Shown: positions 23,850 through 32,468, numbered from the stretch's first letter. The stretch is 64,000 nucleotides of DNA from Nonomuraea sp. PA05 (GCF_008086045.1 NZ_VSEY01000010.1:246988-310987), one strand, 5' to 3'. Translations and numbers: made by a program. The notes: generated by a model from the letters alone, not told the origin.

Positions 23850-25751
23850 ATGAGCTATGACCGCCTGACCCATCCACTGGTGCGCGAGAACGGCGAGCTG
23901 CGCCAGGCGTCGTGGGACGAAGCGCTGGATGCGGCCGCGGCAGGCTTCCTGCGCAACATAGAACGGCACGGCCCCGACAGCTTCTCGATGTTGTCGTGCG
24001 CCCGATCCACCAACGAGATGAACTACGTCGGGCAGAAGTTCACCCGCGTGGTCGTCGGCACCAACAACGTGGACTCCTGCAACCGCACCTGCCACGCGCC
24101 CAGCGTGGCGGGCCTGTCGGCGGTGTTCGGCAGCGGTGGCGGCACCTCCTCCTACCAGGAGGTGGAGGAGACCGACGTGATCGTGATGTGGGGCTCGGCG
24201 GCCCGCAACGCCCACCCCATCTTCTTCCAGCACGTGCTCAAGGGCATCCACAACGGCGCCAGGATGTTCGCGGTGGACCCGCGCCGCACCGGCACCGCCC
24301 AGTGGGCCGACCTCTGGCTCGGGCTCAACGTGGGCACCGACATCCCGCTCGCGCACGCGGTGGCCCGCGAGATCATCCACGCGGGCCTGCACAACACGGC
24401 GTTCATCGAGCGCGCCACGGTCGGCTTCGAGGAGTTCAAGGAGTCGGTCGAGCCGTGGACGCTGTCCGTGGCCGAGCAGGTGACGGGGGTCCCGGCGGAG
24501 GCGATCCGCGAGCTGGCCCACGCCTACGCCCGCGCCGACCGCGCCCAGCTCTGCTGGACGCTGGGCATCACCGAGCACCACAACGCCACCGACAACGTCC
24601 GGGCGATGATCAACCTGGCCCTGCTGACCGGCCACGTCGGCCGCTACGGCTCGGGCCTGTCGCCGCTGCGCGGCCAGAACAACGTGCAGGGCGGCGGCGA
24701 CATGGGCGCCATCCCCAACCGCCTGCCGGGCTTCCAGGACCTCCTCGACCCCGCGATCAGGCAGCGGTTCGAGGGCGTCTGGGGCCGCCCGATCCGGCCC
24801 CAGTACGGCCGTACCCTCACCCAGATGCTGGAGGGCATGGCCGAGGGCGAGGTGACCACCTGCTACATGATCGGCGAGAACCCGGTGCAGTCCGAGGCCG
24901 ACTCGTTGTCCTGCATCAAGCGCCTGTCCATGCTCGATCACCTCGTCGTGCAGGACATCTTCCTCACCAAGACCGCGCAGATGGCCGACGTGGTGCTGCC
25001 GGCCAGCGCCGCCTGGTGCGAGGCGGACGGCACGTTCACCAACAGCGAGCGGCGGGTGCAGCGGGTACGCAAGGCCGTCGAGCCGCCGGGCGAGGCGCGC
25101 GACGACATCTGGATCATGTGCGAGATCGCCCGCCGGATGGGCCACGACTGGCACTACGACGGCGCGGAGGAGGTCTGGAACGAGCTGCGCTCCCTGTCGC
25201 CGCAGCACCACGGCATGACCTACCAGCGGCTGGCCGAGCTGCAGGGCATCCAGTGGCCGTGCCCGTCGGAGGACTCGCTGGAGCCGCCGTACCTGCACGG
25301 CAGGCTCTGGGAGAGCGACCCGGTCAAGCGCGGCACGCCGGCGCCGTTCGCGGTGCTGCGGCACTCGCCGCCGGTGGACCTGCTGGACGAGGAGTACCCG
25401 CTGCGGCTGACGACCGGGCGGCGGCTCGACTCCTACAACACGGGGGTGCAGTCGTCCGGGTTCGCCTCGCCGCTGCGGCGAGGCGAGACGATCGAGATGT
25501 GCCCCGAGGACGCCGACAAGTACGGCCTGGTGGCCGGCGAGGAGGTGCGGATCAGCTCGCGGCGCGGCTCGGTGGTGGCCCCGGTCCACATCGATCCCGG
25601 GCTGCGGCCCGGGCTGGTGTTCATGACCTTCCACTTTCCTGACGAGGTCGACACCAACGCGCTGACCATCGAGGCCACCTGTCCCATCGCGGGCACCGCC
25701 GAGTTCAAGGCGGCGGCCGTACGCGTCGAGAAGCTCGTGAAGGCCGGGTGA
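23850..25751 (+). CDS. Formate dehydrogenase alpha subunit, molybdopterin domain only (split gene, C-terminal part)
   Basis: The molybdenum-bearing catalytic part of an NAD-dependent formate dehydrogenase (633 residues), oxidising formate to CO2. It begins MSYDRLTHPLVRENGELRQA, exactly where the Molybdopterin domain begins in full-length FdsA/FdhA. The active site is DSCNRTCHAPSVAG with Cys81-His82 (Mo ligand and proton acceptor) and LRGQNNVQGGGDMGA carrying the substrate Arg. The C-terminal molydop-binding domain is present (DADKYGLVAGEEVRI). All N-terminal Fe-S domains are missing from this protein and are encoded 1.8 kb downstream. GGAGGG precedes ATG 23850. Confidence 0.93.
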   Translation: MSYDRLTHPLVRENGELRQASWDEALDAAAAGFLRNIERHGPDSFSMLSCARSTNEMNYVGQKFTRVVVGTNNVDSCNRTCHAPSVAGLSAVFGSGGGTSSYQEVEETDVIVMWGSAARNAHPIFFQHVLKGIHNGARMFAVDPRRTGTAQWADLWLGLNVGTDIPLAHAVAREIIHAGLHNTAFIERATVGFEEFKESVEPWTLSVAEQVTGVPAEAIRELAHAYARADRAQLCWTLGITEHHNATDNVRAMINLALLTGHVGRYGSGLSPLRGQNNVQGGGDMGAIPNRLPGFQDLLDPAIRQRFEGVWGRPIRPQYGRTLTQMLEGMAEGEVTTCYMIGENPVQSEADSLSCIKRLSMLDHLVVQDIFLTKTAQMADVVLPASAAWCEADGTFTNSERRVQRVRKAVEPPGEARDDIWIMCEIARRMGHDWHYDGAEEVWNELRSLSPQHHGMTYQRLAELQGIQWPCPSEDSLEPPYLHGRLWESDPVKRGTPAPFAVLRHSPPVDLLDEEYPLRLTTGRRLDSYNTGVQSSGFASPLRRGETIEMCPEDADKYGLVAGEEVRISSRRGSVVAPVHIDPGLRPGLVFMTFHFPDEVDTNALTIEATCPIAGTAEFKAAAVRVEKLVKAG

Positions 25752-25755
25752 ACAG

Positions 25756-27564
25756 GTGGATCTGAGATTCCGCGGCGCCGAACCGTCGCCGGAGGAACGC
25801 GCGGCGGTGGACGACCTGCTGGGGCCGCCTGCCACGGCCTGGGAGGGCGGCGTGCGCACCGACAGCGACCTGCGCGTCGCCGCCCGCGCCGAGGCCGCCC
25901 GCGACCTGCTGCTGCCCGCGCTGCACGCGGTCAACGACCGGGTGGGCTGGATCAGCGAGGGGGCGCTGGAGTACATCTGCCGCCGCCTGACCGTCCCGCC
26001 CGCCGAGGCGTACGGGGTGGCGACGTTCTACTCCCTGTTCTCCATGGAGCCCAGGCCCAAGCGGGTGCTGCACGTCTGCACGGACCTGGCCTGCCAGGCA
26101 AGGGGCGCCCAGGGCGTACGCGACCGCGTCGCCGAGCGCTTCGGCCCGCCGGGCGAGGACTGGCACGAGAGCCCGTGCCTGGGCCTGTGCGAGCGGGCCC
26201 CCGCCGCGCTCGCCCTGGAGGCGGGGCAGCCGCACCGGGCCGAGGTGTACGCCCCCGCCACCCCTGAGACGATCACCACGATCACGGGCGCGGCGCCCGC
26301 CACGAACGGGCACGCGCCGGGCGTCACCGTGGCCGGCGAGACACCCGTCAAGGACTCCGTGCCGCAGGCCGGTGACCCCGGCCTGGTGCTGCTGCGGCGG
26401 GTCGGCGTCGTGGACCCGGCCAGCCTGGACGACTACCGGGCGGCGGGCGGCTACACCGCGCTGCGCCGCGCGTTCGACCTCGGCCCCGCCGGGGTGATCC
26501 GCGAGGTGCTGGAGTCCGGCCTGGTCGGCAGGGGCGGCGCCGCCTTCCCCACCGGCCGCAAGTGGGACGCCGCCGCCCGCCAGCCCGACCACCCGCACTA
26601 CCTGGTGTGCAACGCCGACGAGAGCGAGCCGGGCACGTTCAAGGACCGGGTGGTCATGGAGGGCGACCCGTACGCGCTGGTGGAGGCGATGACGATCGCC
26701 GCCTACGCCACCGGCTGCGCCAAGGGCTACCTCTACGTCAGGGGCGAGTACCCGCGGGCGGTCGCGCGGCTCCAGCACGCGATCGCCGCCGCCCGCTCGC
26801 GTGGCCTGCTCGGCGACGACATCCTCGGCAAGGGGCTGTCGTTCGACATCGAGCTGCGCAGGGGCGCGGGCGCGTACATCTGCGGCGAGGAGACCGCGAT
26901 CTTCAACTCCATCGAGGGGCATCGCGGCGAGCCGCGCAGCAAGCCGCCGTTCCCGGTGGAGAAGGGGCTGTTCGGCAAGCCGACCGTGGTCAACAACGTC
27001 GAGACGCTGGTGAACGTGCTGCCGATCCTGGAGCGTGGCGCGCAGGCGTACGCGGCGGCGGAGCCCAAGCTGTTCTGCGTCTCGGGCGCGGTCGAGCGGC
27101 CCGGCGTGTACGAGCTGACGTTCGGCGCGACGCTGCGCGAGCTGCTCGACCTGAGCGGCACCACCGGCACGACCAGGGCGGTGCTGCTCGGCGGCGCAGC
27201 CGGCGCGTTTGTCACGGACCTGGACATCCCACTCACCTTCCAGGGCACCAGGGACGCGGGCGCGACGCTCGGCTCCGGCGTGGTGCTCGTCCTGGACGAC
27301 ACCGTGGACCTCAAGCGGCTGCTGCTGCGCATCGCGGAGTTCTTCCGCGACGAGTCGTGCGGCCAGTGCGTGCCCTGCCGGGTGGGCACCGTACGCCAGG
27401 AGGAGGCCCTGCACCGCCTCTCGCGCCGGGTCGACGACAGTGATCTCGTGCTGTTGCGCGAGGTCGGGCAGACCATGCGCGACGCCTCCATCTGCGGCCT
27501 CGGGCAGACCGCCTGGAACGCCGTCGAATCGGCCATCGACCGTCTGGGAGTGTTCAACAGATGA
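25756..27564 (+). CDS. NuoE-NuoF fusion, NADH-binding subunit of the formate dehydrogenase
   Basis: A 602-residue diaphorase that passes electrons from the formate dehydrogenase to NAD+. Residues 1-160 are a NuoE thioredoxin-like [2Fe-2S] domain (Cys108, 113, 141, 145). From about residue 200 it is NuoF: GRGGAAFPTGRKW (NADH/FMN site), CNADESEPGTFKDR, GAGAYICGEETAIFNSIEGH and VVNNVETLVNV. The [4Fe-4S] cysteines follow at 535, 538, 541 and 580 (SCGQCVPC ... SICGLGQ). Such fusions are typical of FdsB in soluble formate dehydrogenases. The GTG start lies 4 bases after the molybdopterin-subunit stop, and the gene overlaps the next by 4 (ATGA). Confidence 0.93.
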   Translation: MDLRFRGAEPSPEERAAVDDLLGPPATAWEGGVRTDSDLRVAARAEAARDLLLPALHAVNDRVGWISEGALEYICRRLTVPPAEAYGVATFYSLFSMEPRPKRVLHVCTDLACQARGAQGVRDRVAERFGPPGEDWHESPCLGLCERAPAALALEAGQPHRAEVYAPATPETITTITGAAPATNGHAPGVTVAGETPVKDSVPQAGDPGLVLLRRVGVVDPASLDDYRAAGGYTALRRAFDLGPAGVIREVLESGLVGRGGAAFPTGRKWDAAARQPDHPHYLVCNADESEPGTFKDRVVMEGDPYALVEAMTIAAYATGCAKGYLYVRGEYPRAVARLQHAIAAARSRGLLGDDILGKGLSFDIELRRGAGAYICGEETAIFNSIEGHRGEPRSKPPFPVEKGLFGKPTVVNNVETLVNVLPILERGAQAYAAAEPKLFCVSGAVERPGVYELTFGATLRELLDLSGTTGTTRAVLLGGAAGAFVTDLDIPLTFQGTRDAGATLGSGVVLVLDDTVDLKRLLLRIAEFFRDESCGQCVPCRVGTVRQEEALHRLSRRVDDSDLVLLREVGQTMRDASICGLGQTAWNAVESAIDRLGVFNR

Positions 27565-28403
27565 TCCCGCTCCAGCCGCCCCGCCGGCTCATCGACGTCG
27601 AGATCGACGGCGAGACCGTGCGGGTCCCGGAGGGCTCGACGATCCTCGACGCCTGCCACGCGGCGGGCAAGGACGTGCCGACCCTCTGTTACGGCGACAC
27701 GCTCACCCCGAAGAACGCCTGCCGGGTCTGCGTCGTGGAGGTGGAGGGCGCCAGGACGCTGGCGCCGTCCTGCTCCAGGAAGGCCGAGCAGGGCATGAAG
27801 GTCGGCACGGACACCGAGCGGGCCAGGCAGAGCCGCAAGGTGGTGCTGGAGCTGCTCGGCTCCTCGGTGGACCTTTCCACGACGCCGCGCGCGGCCGAGT
27901 GGACGCGGGAGTACGGCGCCGACCCGGCCAGGTTCGGCGACGAGGCGGCCACGGTCGAGCAGCCCGCCAAGGTGGACAACGACCTCTACGTCCGCGACTA
28001 CGCCAAGTGCATCCTGTGCTACAAGTGCGTGGACGCGTGCGGCGACCAGTGGCAGAACTCCTTCGCCATCTCCGTCGCGGGCCGGGGCTTCGACTCGACG
28101 ATCTCCACGGAGTTCGACGCCCCGCTCACCGACTCGGCCTGCGTCTACTGCGGCAACTGCGTGGAGGTGTGCCCGACGGGCGCGCTGTCGTTCAAGACCG
28201 AGTTCGACATGCGGGCCGAGGGCACCTGGGACGAGTCGAAGCAGACCGAGACCACGACGATCTGCAGTTACTGCGGGGTGGGCTGCAACCTGACCCTGCA
28301 CGTGCAGGACAACAAGATCGTCAAGGTCTCCTCGCCGCACGACAACCCGGTCACGAAGGGCAACCTCTGCGTGAAGGGCCGCTTCGGGTACGGATATGTC
28401 TAG
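27561..28403 (+). CDS. Formate dehydrogenase alpha subunit, iron-sulfur domains only (split gene, N-terminal part)
   Basis: A 280-residue electron-transfer protein equal to the N-terminal third of FdsA-type catalytic subunits. In order: a [2Fe-2S] ferredoxin domain (Cys43, 54, 57, 71), two [4Fe-4S] motifs (Cys150/153/156/160 and Cys194/197/200/204), then the Molybdop_Fe4S4 domain with Cys235, 238, 242 and 270. It stops exactly at NLCVKGRFGYGYV, the seam that in fused homologues leads into the molybdopterin domain. It must therefore assemble with the 23850-25751 product to make one active site. It overlaps nuoEF by 4 bases and fdhD by 8. Confidence 0.92.
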   Translation: MIPLQPPRRLIDVEIDGETVRVPEGSTILDACHAAGKDVPTLCYGDTLTPKNACRVCVVEVEGARTLAPSCSRKAEQGMKVGTDTERARQSRKVVLELLGSSVDLSTTPRAAEWTREYGADPARFGDEAATVEQPAKVDNDLYVRDYAKCILCYKCVDACGDQWQNSFAISVAGRGFDSTISTEFDAPLTDSACVYCGNCVEVCPTGALSFKTEFDMRAEGTWDESKQTETTTICSYCGVGCNLTLHVQDNKIVKVSSPHDNPVTKGNLCVKGRFGYGYV

Positions 28404-29262
28404 AGTGATCAAGAAGCGCATCCTGCGGGTGAAGGACGCCTCCAGGATGCGCAAGACCGACTCGCTGGCCGCCGAGGAGCCGCTGGAGATCCGGCTCGAC
28501 GGCACCCCGCTGACCGTGACCATGCGCACGCCGGGCGACGACTTCGACCTGGCGGCCGGGTTCCTGGTCAGCGAGGGGGCCGTGGGCTCGGCCGGGGACA
28601 TCTCCACGATCCGCTACTGCGCCGGCGCGACCGCGGAGGGCCAGAACACCTACAACGTCCTCGACGTGCGGCTCGCGCCAGGGGTGCCCGCCCCCGAGCC
28701 GCGCAACTTCTACACGACCTCCTCGTGCGGCGTCTGCGGCAAGGCGTCGCTCGAGGCGGTGCGCACGGTGGCTCGCTGGGACGCGGGAGACGACCCGGTC
28801 GAGCTGGCGCAGTCAACTGTCGCAGGCCTGCCGGACCGGCTGCGTGCGGCCCAGCGGATCTTCGACAGGACCGGGGGCCTGCACGCGGCCGGCCTGTTCA
28901 CGGCCGACGGCGAGCCACTGTGCGTGCGCGAGGACGTCGGCCGCCACAACGCCGTGGACAAGCTGCTCGGCTGGGCGCTGCGCGAGGGACGGCTGCCGCT
29001 GCGCGGGACCGTGCTGATGGTGTCGGGCCGGGCCTCGTTCGAGCTGGTGCAGAAGGCGGTCATGGGCGGCGTGCCGGTGCTCGCCGCCGTCTCCGCGCCG
29101 TCCTCGCTCGCGGTCGAGCTGGCCGAGGAGCAGGGGCTGACGCTCATCGGGTTCCTGCGCGGGAGCTCGATGAACGTCTACACGGGGGAGCGGCGGCTGA
29201 GCCCCACAGGCGTCACCCTGGGCGCCGGCAACGGCTCTGCCGGCGTACCGACACCGGGGTGA
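28396..29262 (+). CDS. fdhD: Formate dehydrogenase accessory sulfurtransferase FdhD
   Basis: FdhD carries sulfur from a cysteine desulfurase to the bis-MGD cofactor, an insertion step needed for active formate dehydrogenase. The 288-residue protein shows the family features: LAAEEPLEIRLDGTPLTVTM, GDDFDLAAGFLVSEG, the sulfur-carrying CxxC in SSCGVCGKASLEAV (about residues 110-123), REDVGRHNAVDKLLGW and SGRASFELVQKAVMGGVPVL. Its start overlaps the Fe-S subunit gene, so it closes a four-gene formate dehydrogenase operon. Confidence 0.96.
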   Translation: MSRVIKKRILRVKDASRMRKTDSLAAEEPLEIRLDGTPLTVTMRTPGDDFDLAAGFLVSEGAVGSAGDISTIRYCAGATAEGQNTYNVLDVRLAPGVPAPEPRNFYTTSSCGVCGKASLEAVRTVARWDAGDDPVELAQSTVAGLPDRLRAAQRIFDRTGGLHAAGLFTADGEPLCVREDVGRHNAVDKLLGWALREGRLPLRGTVLMVSGRASFELVQKAVMGGVPVLAAVSAPSSLAVELAEEQGLTLIGFLRGSSMNVYTGERRLSPTGVTLGAGNGSAGVPTPG

Positions 29263-29367
29263 TGAGGGGATGCCGCACGGCGCGCCTGGCCCCCAGCCGC
29301 CGTCGGCATCCCACCCCCGCCATCAGGGCCCTCAGCGACGTCGGCAGCCCACCAGCATAGCCAGATT

Positions 29368-29397
29368 TTGACAACCGTTTTCATTTCGACGCATACT
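29368..29397 (+). promoter_or_regulatory. Sigma-A-type promoter of znuA
   Basis: TTGACA (29368-29373), 18-base spacer, CATACT (29392-29397). The predicted start point is within 1-2 bases of ATG 29405, so the transcript is likely leaderless, consistent with the absence of a Shine-Dalgarno. Confidence 0.6.
29369..29383. promoter_or_regulatory. Zur box
   Basis: TGACAACCGTTTTCA is a 15-bp imperfect palindrome close to the actinobacterial Zur consensus (TGAAAATGATTTTCA from memory). It overlaps the -35 and spacer of the znuA promoter, the expected position for zinc-dependent repression by the Zur encoded at the end of the operon. Confidence 0.75.
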
Positions 29398-29404
29398 GAC
29401 TCAC

Positions 29405-30349
29405 ATGATGTCAGGATTTTCCCGGTCGAGCGCTGTCGGTCTGCTGGCCGCAGCTTCCCTGCTCACCACCGCCGCCTGCGGCTCCGGCTCCGCTGAGACC
29501 TCCCCCTCCCCCTCCGCCTCTGGCGGCGGCAAGCCCGAGGTCGTGGCCGCGTTCTATCCGCTGCAGTGGCTGACCGAGCAGGTCGGGGGATCCGACGCGA
29601 CCGTGACCGGCCTGACCGCCCCCGGCGTCGAGCCGCACGACCTGGAGCTGAGCATCCAGCAGGTCACCGAGCTCAAGAAGGCCGCGCTCACCGTCTACAT
29701 CAAGGGCATCCAGCCGGCCGTGGACGACGCCGTGGACCCGGAGACCAGCTTCGACGCCGCCACCGCCGTCACCACCATCCCCGCGGGCGAGCACGCCGAG
29801 GAGGAGGGCGGCGAGGAGGAGCACGGGCACGAGGAGCTCTCCTACGACCCGCACCTGTGGCTCGACCCGTCGCGCCTGGCCACCGTCGCCACCAAGCTCG
29901 GCGAGCGCCTGGCCACGGCCGACCCCGCGCACGCCCAGGGCTTCAAGGACCGCGCCGCCAAGACGGCCGCCACGCTGGGCGCGCTCGACCAGGAGTTCAC
30001 CCAGGGCCTGACCACCTGCAAGTCCAAGACGCTGGTCACCGCGCACGAGGCGTTCGGCTACCTGGCGGACCGGTACAAGCTCAAGCAGGTCGGCATCACG
30101 CTCGACCCCGAGACCGAGCCGTCGCCCACCCGCCTGTCGGAGGTGGCCAAGCTGGCCAAGGCCGAGGGCGTCACCACGATCTTCACCGAGTCCCTGGTCA
30201 GCCCGAAGGTGGCCGAGGTGCTCGCCGGCCAGGTCGGCGCCAAGACGGCGGTGCTCGACCCGCTGGAGAGCAAGCCCTCCGGGGATTACCTGTCCGCCAT
30301 GCGCGATAACCTCAAAACACTACAAACAGCACTGGGGTGTACGGCATGA
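29405..30349 (+). CDS. znuA: Zinc ABC transporter substrate-binding lipoprotein
   Basis: An extracellular zinc-capture protein of the TroA/ZnuA cluster A-I family (314 residues). A lipoprotein signal ends at Cys25 (LLTTAAC), followed by a Ser/Pro linker. The mature part shows VVAAFYPLQWLTEQVGG, APGVEPHDLELSIQQ with a zinc-ligand His, and a His/Glu-rich flexible loop (EHAEEEGGEEEHGHEE) typical of zinc rather than manganese carriers. LSYDPHLWLDP, VTAHEAFGYLADRY and the final IFTESLVSPK follow. It overlaps the ATPase gene by 4 bases. Confidence 0.95.
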   Translation: MMSGFSRSSAVGLLAAASLLTTAACGSGSAETSPSPSASGGGKPEVVAAFYPLQWLTEQVGGSDATVTGLTAPGVEPHDLELSIQQVTELKKAALTVYIKGIQPAVDDAVDPETSFDAATAVTTIPAGEHAEEEGGEEEHGHEELSYDPHLWLDPSRLATVATKLGERLATADPAHAQGFKDRAAKTAATLGALDQEFTQGLTTCKSKTLVTAHEAFGYLADRYKLKQVGITLDPETEPSPTRLSEVAKLAKAEGVTTIFTESLVSPKVAEVLAGQVGAKTAVLDPLESKPSGDYLSAMRDNLKTLQTALGCTA

Positions 30350-31125
30350 GCGAAACGGCCTTCGCGATGACCGACGGCCGGGTCTCCTTCGATGGCAAGC
30401 CCGTCCTTCGAGGGATCGACCTGACCGTCTGTCCCGGGGAGGTCGTCGCCCTCCTGGGCGCCAACGGCTCGGGCAAGTCGACGCTGGTCCGCGCGCTCCT
30501 CGGCCTCACGCCGCTGACCGGCGGCCGGACCTTGGTGTACGGCGCGCCGCCCGGCAGGTTCCGCGACTGGTGGCGCATCGGCTACGTGCCGCAGCGGCTC
30601 CAGGTCGGCGGCGGCGTGCCCGCCACCGTGCGCGAGGTCGTCGCCTCGGGCCGGATCGCCCGGCAGAGCAGGCTGCGCAGGACCAGCGCCGCCGACAAGG
30701 CCGCCGTCGCCGACGCCCTGGAGGCGGTCAGGCTCGCCGACCGGGCCGGTGACCCCGTGCAGTCGCTGTCAGGGGGGCAGCAGCAGCGGGTGCTCATCGC
30801 CAGGGCGCTGGCCGGGGAGCCCGACACGTACGTGATGGACGAGCCCACCGCGGGCGTGGACGCCGAGACCCAGCAGTTGCTCGCCGACACGCTGGCCGGG
30901 CTCGTCCGGGCCGGGAAGACCGTGGTGCTCGTGGCGCACGAGCTGGGCCCGCTGGAGCCCGTCATCACGCGCGGCGTGGTGATCCGCGAGGGCCGCGTCG
31001 CCCACGACGGCCGGCCGCCCCGCCCGGAGGGCGACTGCGCCAGGCCGGGCCACGAACACCAGCACCCGCACGCCGAGGAGCCCGTGGGGGGCCCGCTCAC
31101 CGGGTGGCAGGGGGAACCAAGGTGA
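30346..31125 (+). CDS. znuC: Zinc ABC transporter ATP-binding protein
   Basis: The ATPase that powers zinc import (259 residues). Motifs are Walker A GANGSGKSTL, the Q-loop in YVPQRLQ, signature LSGGQQQRVLIARAL, Walker B TYVMDEPTAGVD and the switch His in LVAHE. The C-terminal tail holds a His-rich stretch (GHEHQHPHAEE), which could sense or buffer zinc. The ATG at 30346 overlaps the znuA stop (ATGA). The end overlaps the permease GTG (GTGA), so all three transporter genes are translationally coupled. Confidence 0.95.
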   Translation: MSETAFAMTDGRVSFDGKPVLRGIDLTVCPGEVVALLGANGSGKSTLVRALLGLTPLTGGRTLVYGAPPGRFRDWWRIGYVPQRLQVGGGVPATVREVVASGRIARQSRLRRTSAADKAAVADALEAVRLADRAGDPVQSLSGGQQQRVLIARALAGEPDTYVMDEPTAGVDAETQQLLADTLAGLVRAGKTVVLVAHELGPLEPVITRGVVIREGRVAHDGRPPRPEGDCARPGHEHQHPHAEEPVGGPLTGWQGEPR

Positions 31126-31997
31126 TCTTCGAACTGCTCCAGGAGGAGCTCTTCCAGCTCGCGCTCATCGCGGCACTGCTGGTGGGGCTCTGCGCGCCCG
31201 CCGTCGGCACGTTCATCGTGCAGCGGCGGCTGTCGCTGCTGGGCGACGGCATCGGGCACGTGGCGCTGACCGGCGTCGCGCTCGGCTTTCTGACCGGCAC
31301 CGCGCCCGTCCTCACCGCCGTGATCGTCTCCATCGCCGGCGCCGTCGCCATCGAGCTCGTCAGGGCGCGCGGGCGCACCAGCGGCGACGTGGCGCTGGCG
31401 CTGCTGTTCTACGGCGGCATCGCGGGCGGCGTCATGCTCATGGGCATCGCGCCCGGCGGCAGCAACGCCAAGCTGAACTCCTACCTGTTCGGCGCCATCG
31501 CCAGCGTCACCGTCGAGGACATCTGGGTCATCGCCGCCCTCGCCATCGCCGTCATCGCGGTGGTCCTGATCTTCGGCAGGGAGCTGTTCGTGCTCTGCCA
31601 GGACGAGGAGATGGCCAAGGCCAGCGGCCTGCCCGTCCGGTTCCTGAGCCTGCTCATCGCCGTCACCGCCGCCCTCACCGTCGTCATCGCCATGCGCGTC
31701 GTCGGCCTGCTGCTCGTCAGCGCCCTCATGGTCATCCCGGTGGCCACCAGCCAGCAGCTCACCCGCGGCTTCCGTACCACTATGGGGCTCGCCATGCTGT
31801 TCGGCGTGATCGCCTCCGTGGGCGGCCTGCTCGCCTCCACCTACTCCGCGAAGGTCCCGCCGGGCGCCGCGATCGTGCTTCTTGCGCTCGCCGGCTTCGT
31901 CCTGGCCCTCGGTGTCGGTAAATTCGTACGCCGAGGCCGTACCCAGGAGTCGACATTGAGCGAGCGACCAAAGCTGCGCGTCGAGGAGGTCGCATGA
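31122..31997 (+). CDS. znuB: Zinc ABC transporter permease
   Basis: The membrane channel subunit of the zinc importer (291 residues) with about eight hydrophobic helices. It shows the ABC-3 family landmarks FIVQRRLSLLGDGIGHVALTGVALGF and LMVIPVATSQQLTRGF. The GTG at 31122, preceded by GGGGGAA, was chosen over an in-frame codon six residues upstream because it forms a GTGA overlap with znuC. Its last codons overlap zur by 4 bases. Confidence 0.94.
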   Translation: MIFELLQEELFQLALIAALLVGLCAPAVGTFIVQRRLSLLGDGIGHVALTGVALGFLTGTAPVLTAVIVSIAGAVAIELVRARGRTSGDVALALLFYGGIAGGVMLMGIAPGGSNAKLNSYLFGAIASVTVEDIWVIAALAIAVIAVVLIFGRELFVLCQDEEMAKASGLPVRFLSLLIAVTAALTVVIAMRVVGLLLVSALMVIPVATSQQLTRGFRTTMGLAMLFGVIASVGGLLASTYSAKVPPGAAIVLLALAGFVLALGVGKFVRRGRTQESTLSERPKLRVEEVA

Positions 31998-32386
31998 CCA
32001 CGAGGCGCGATGCAGTGCACGACACCCTCCGCCAGAGCGAGGGTTTCCGTAGCGCGCAGGACGTCTATGCCGAGATGCGCCTGCACGGGGCGAAGATCGG
32101 GCTGACGACCGTCTACCGGGCGTTGCAGGCACTGGCCGACAAGGGCCAGGTCGACGTGCTGCGCACCGACGACGGCGAGTCCGTCTACCGCGCGTGCGCG
32201 ACCGACACCCACCATCACCATCTGGTGTGCCGCAAGTGCGGGCGCACCGTGGAGGTGGCGGGGCCGGCCGTGGAGCGGTGGGCCGAGGCGGTGGGCAGCG
32301 AGCACGGCTTCACCGAGATCACCCACACGGTCGAGGTCTTCGGCACCTGCTCGTCCTGCTCCACGGCTCCCGCCCGCACGGGCTGA
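31994..32386 (+). CDS. zur: Zinc uptake regulator, Fur family
   Basis: A 130-residue Fur-family repressor that senses zinc. The N-terminal winged helix (FRSAQDVYAEMRLHGAKIGLTTVYRALQALADKGQ) is followed by the dimer/metal domain with the His-rich sensor loop TDTHHHHLVCRKCG. The structural zinc pairs are CRKC and CSSC. Co-transcription with znuACB and the box upstream of znuA point to zinc, not iron. Its 3' end lies inside a 52-bp tandem duplication. Confidence 0.95.
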   Translation: MTTRRDAVHDTLRQSEGFRSAQDVYAEMRLHGAKIGLTTVYRALQALADKGQVDVLRTDDGESVYRACATDTHHHHLVCRKCGRTVEVAGPAVERWAEAVGSEHGFTEITHTVEVFGTCSSCSTAPARTG

Positions 32387-32468
32387 TCGCCTTCGTCAGC
32401 CATCCACCTGTACGGAGGCTCCCGCCCGCACGGGCTGACCGCCTTCGTCAGCCATCCACCTGTACGGG
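32365..32468. repeat. 52-bp tandem duplication
   Basis: Two adjacent 52-base copies (32365-32416, 32417-32468) differ at two positions. Copy 1 covers the last codons and stop of zur; copy 2 covers the C-terminal codons of the convergent EamA gene. It looks like a recent slippage or unequal-exchange event. Confidence 0.9.

Noticed and set aside
22254..25751. A 1165-residue frame suggesting a longer formate dehydrogenase subunit
   Set aside because: The upstream part runs under moeA and the PanE-like gene with low-complexity composition. The domain start, ribosome site and promoter all point to ATG 23850.
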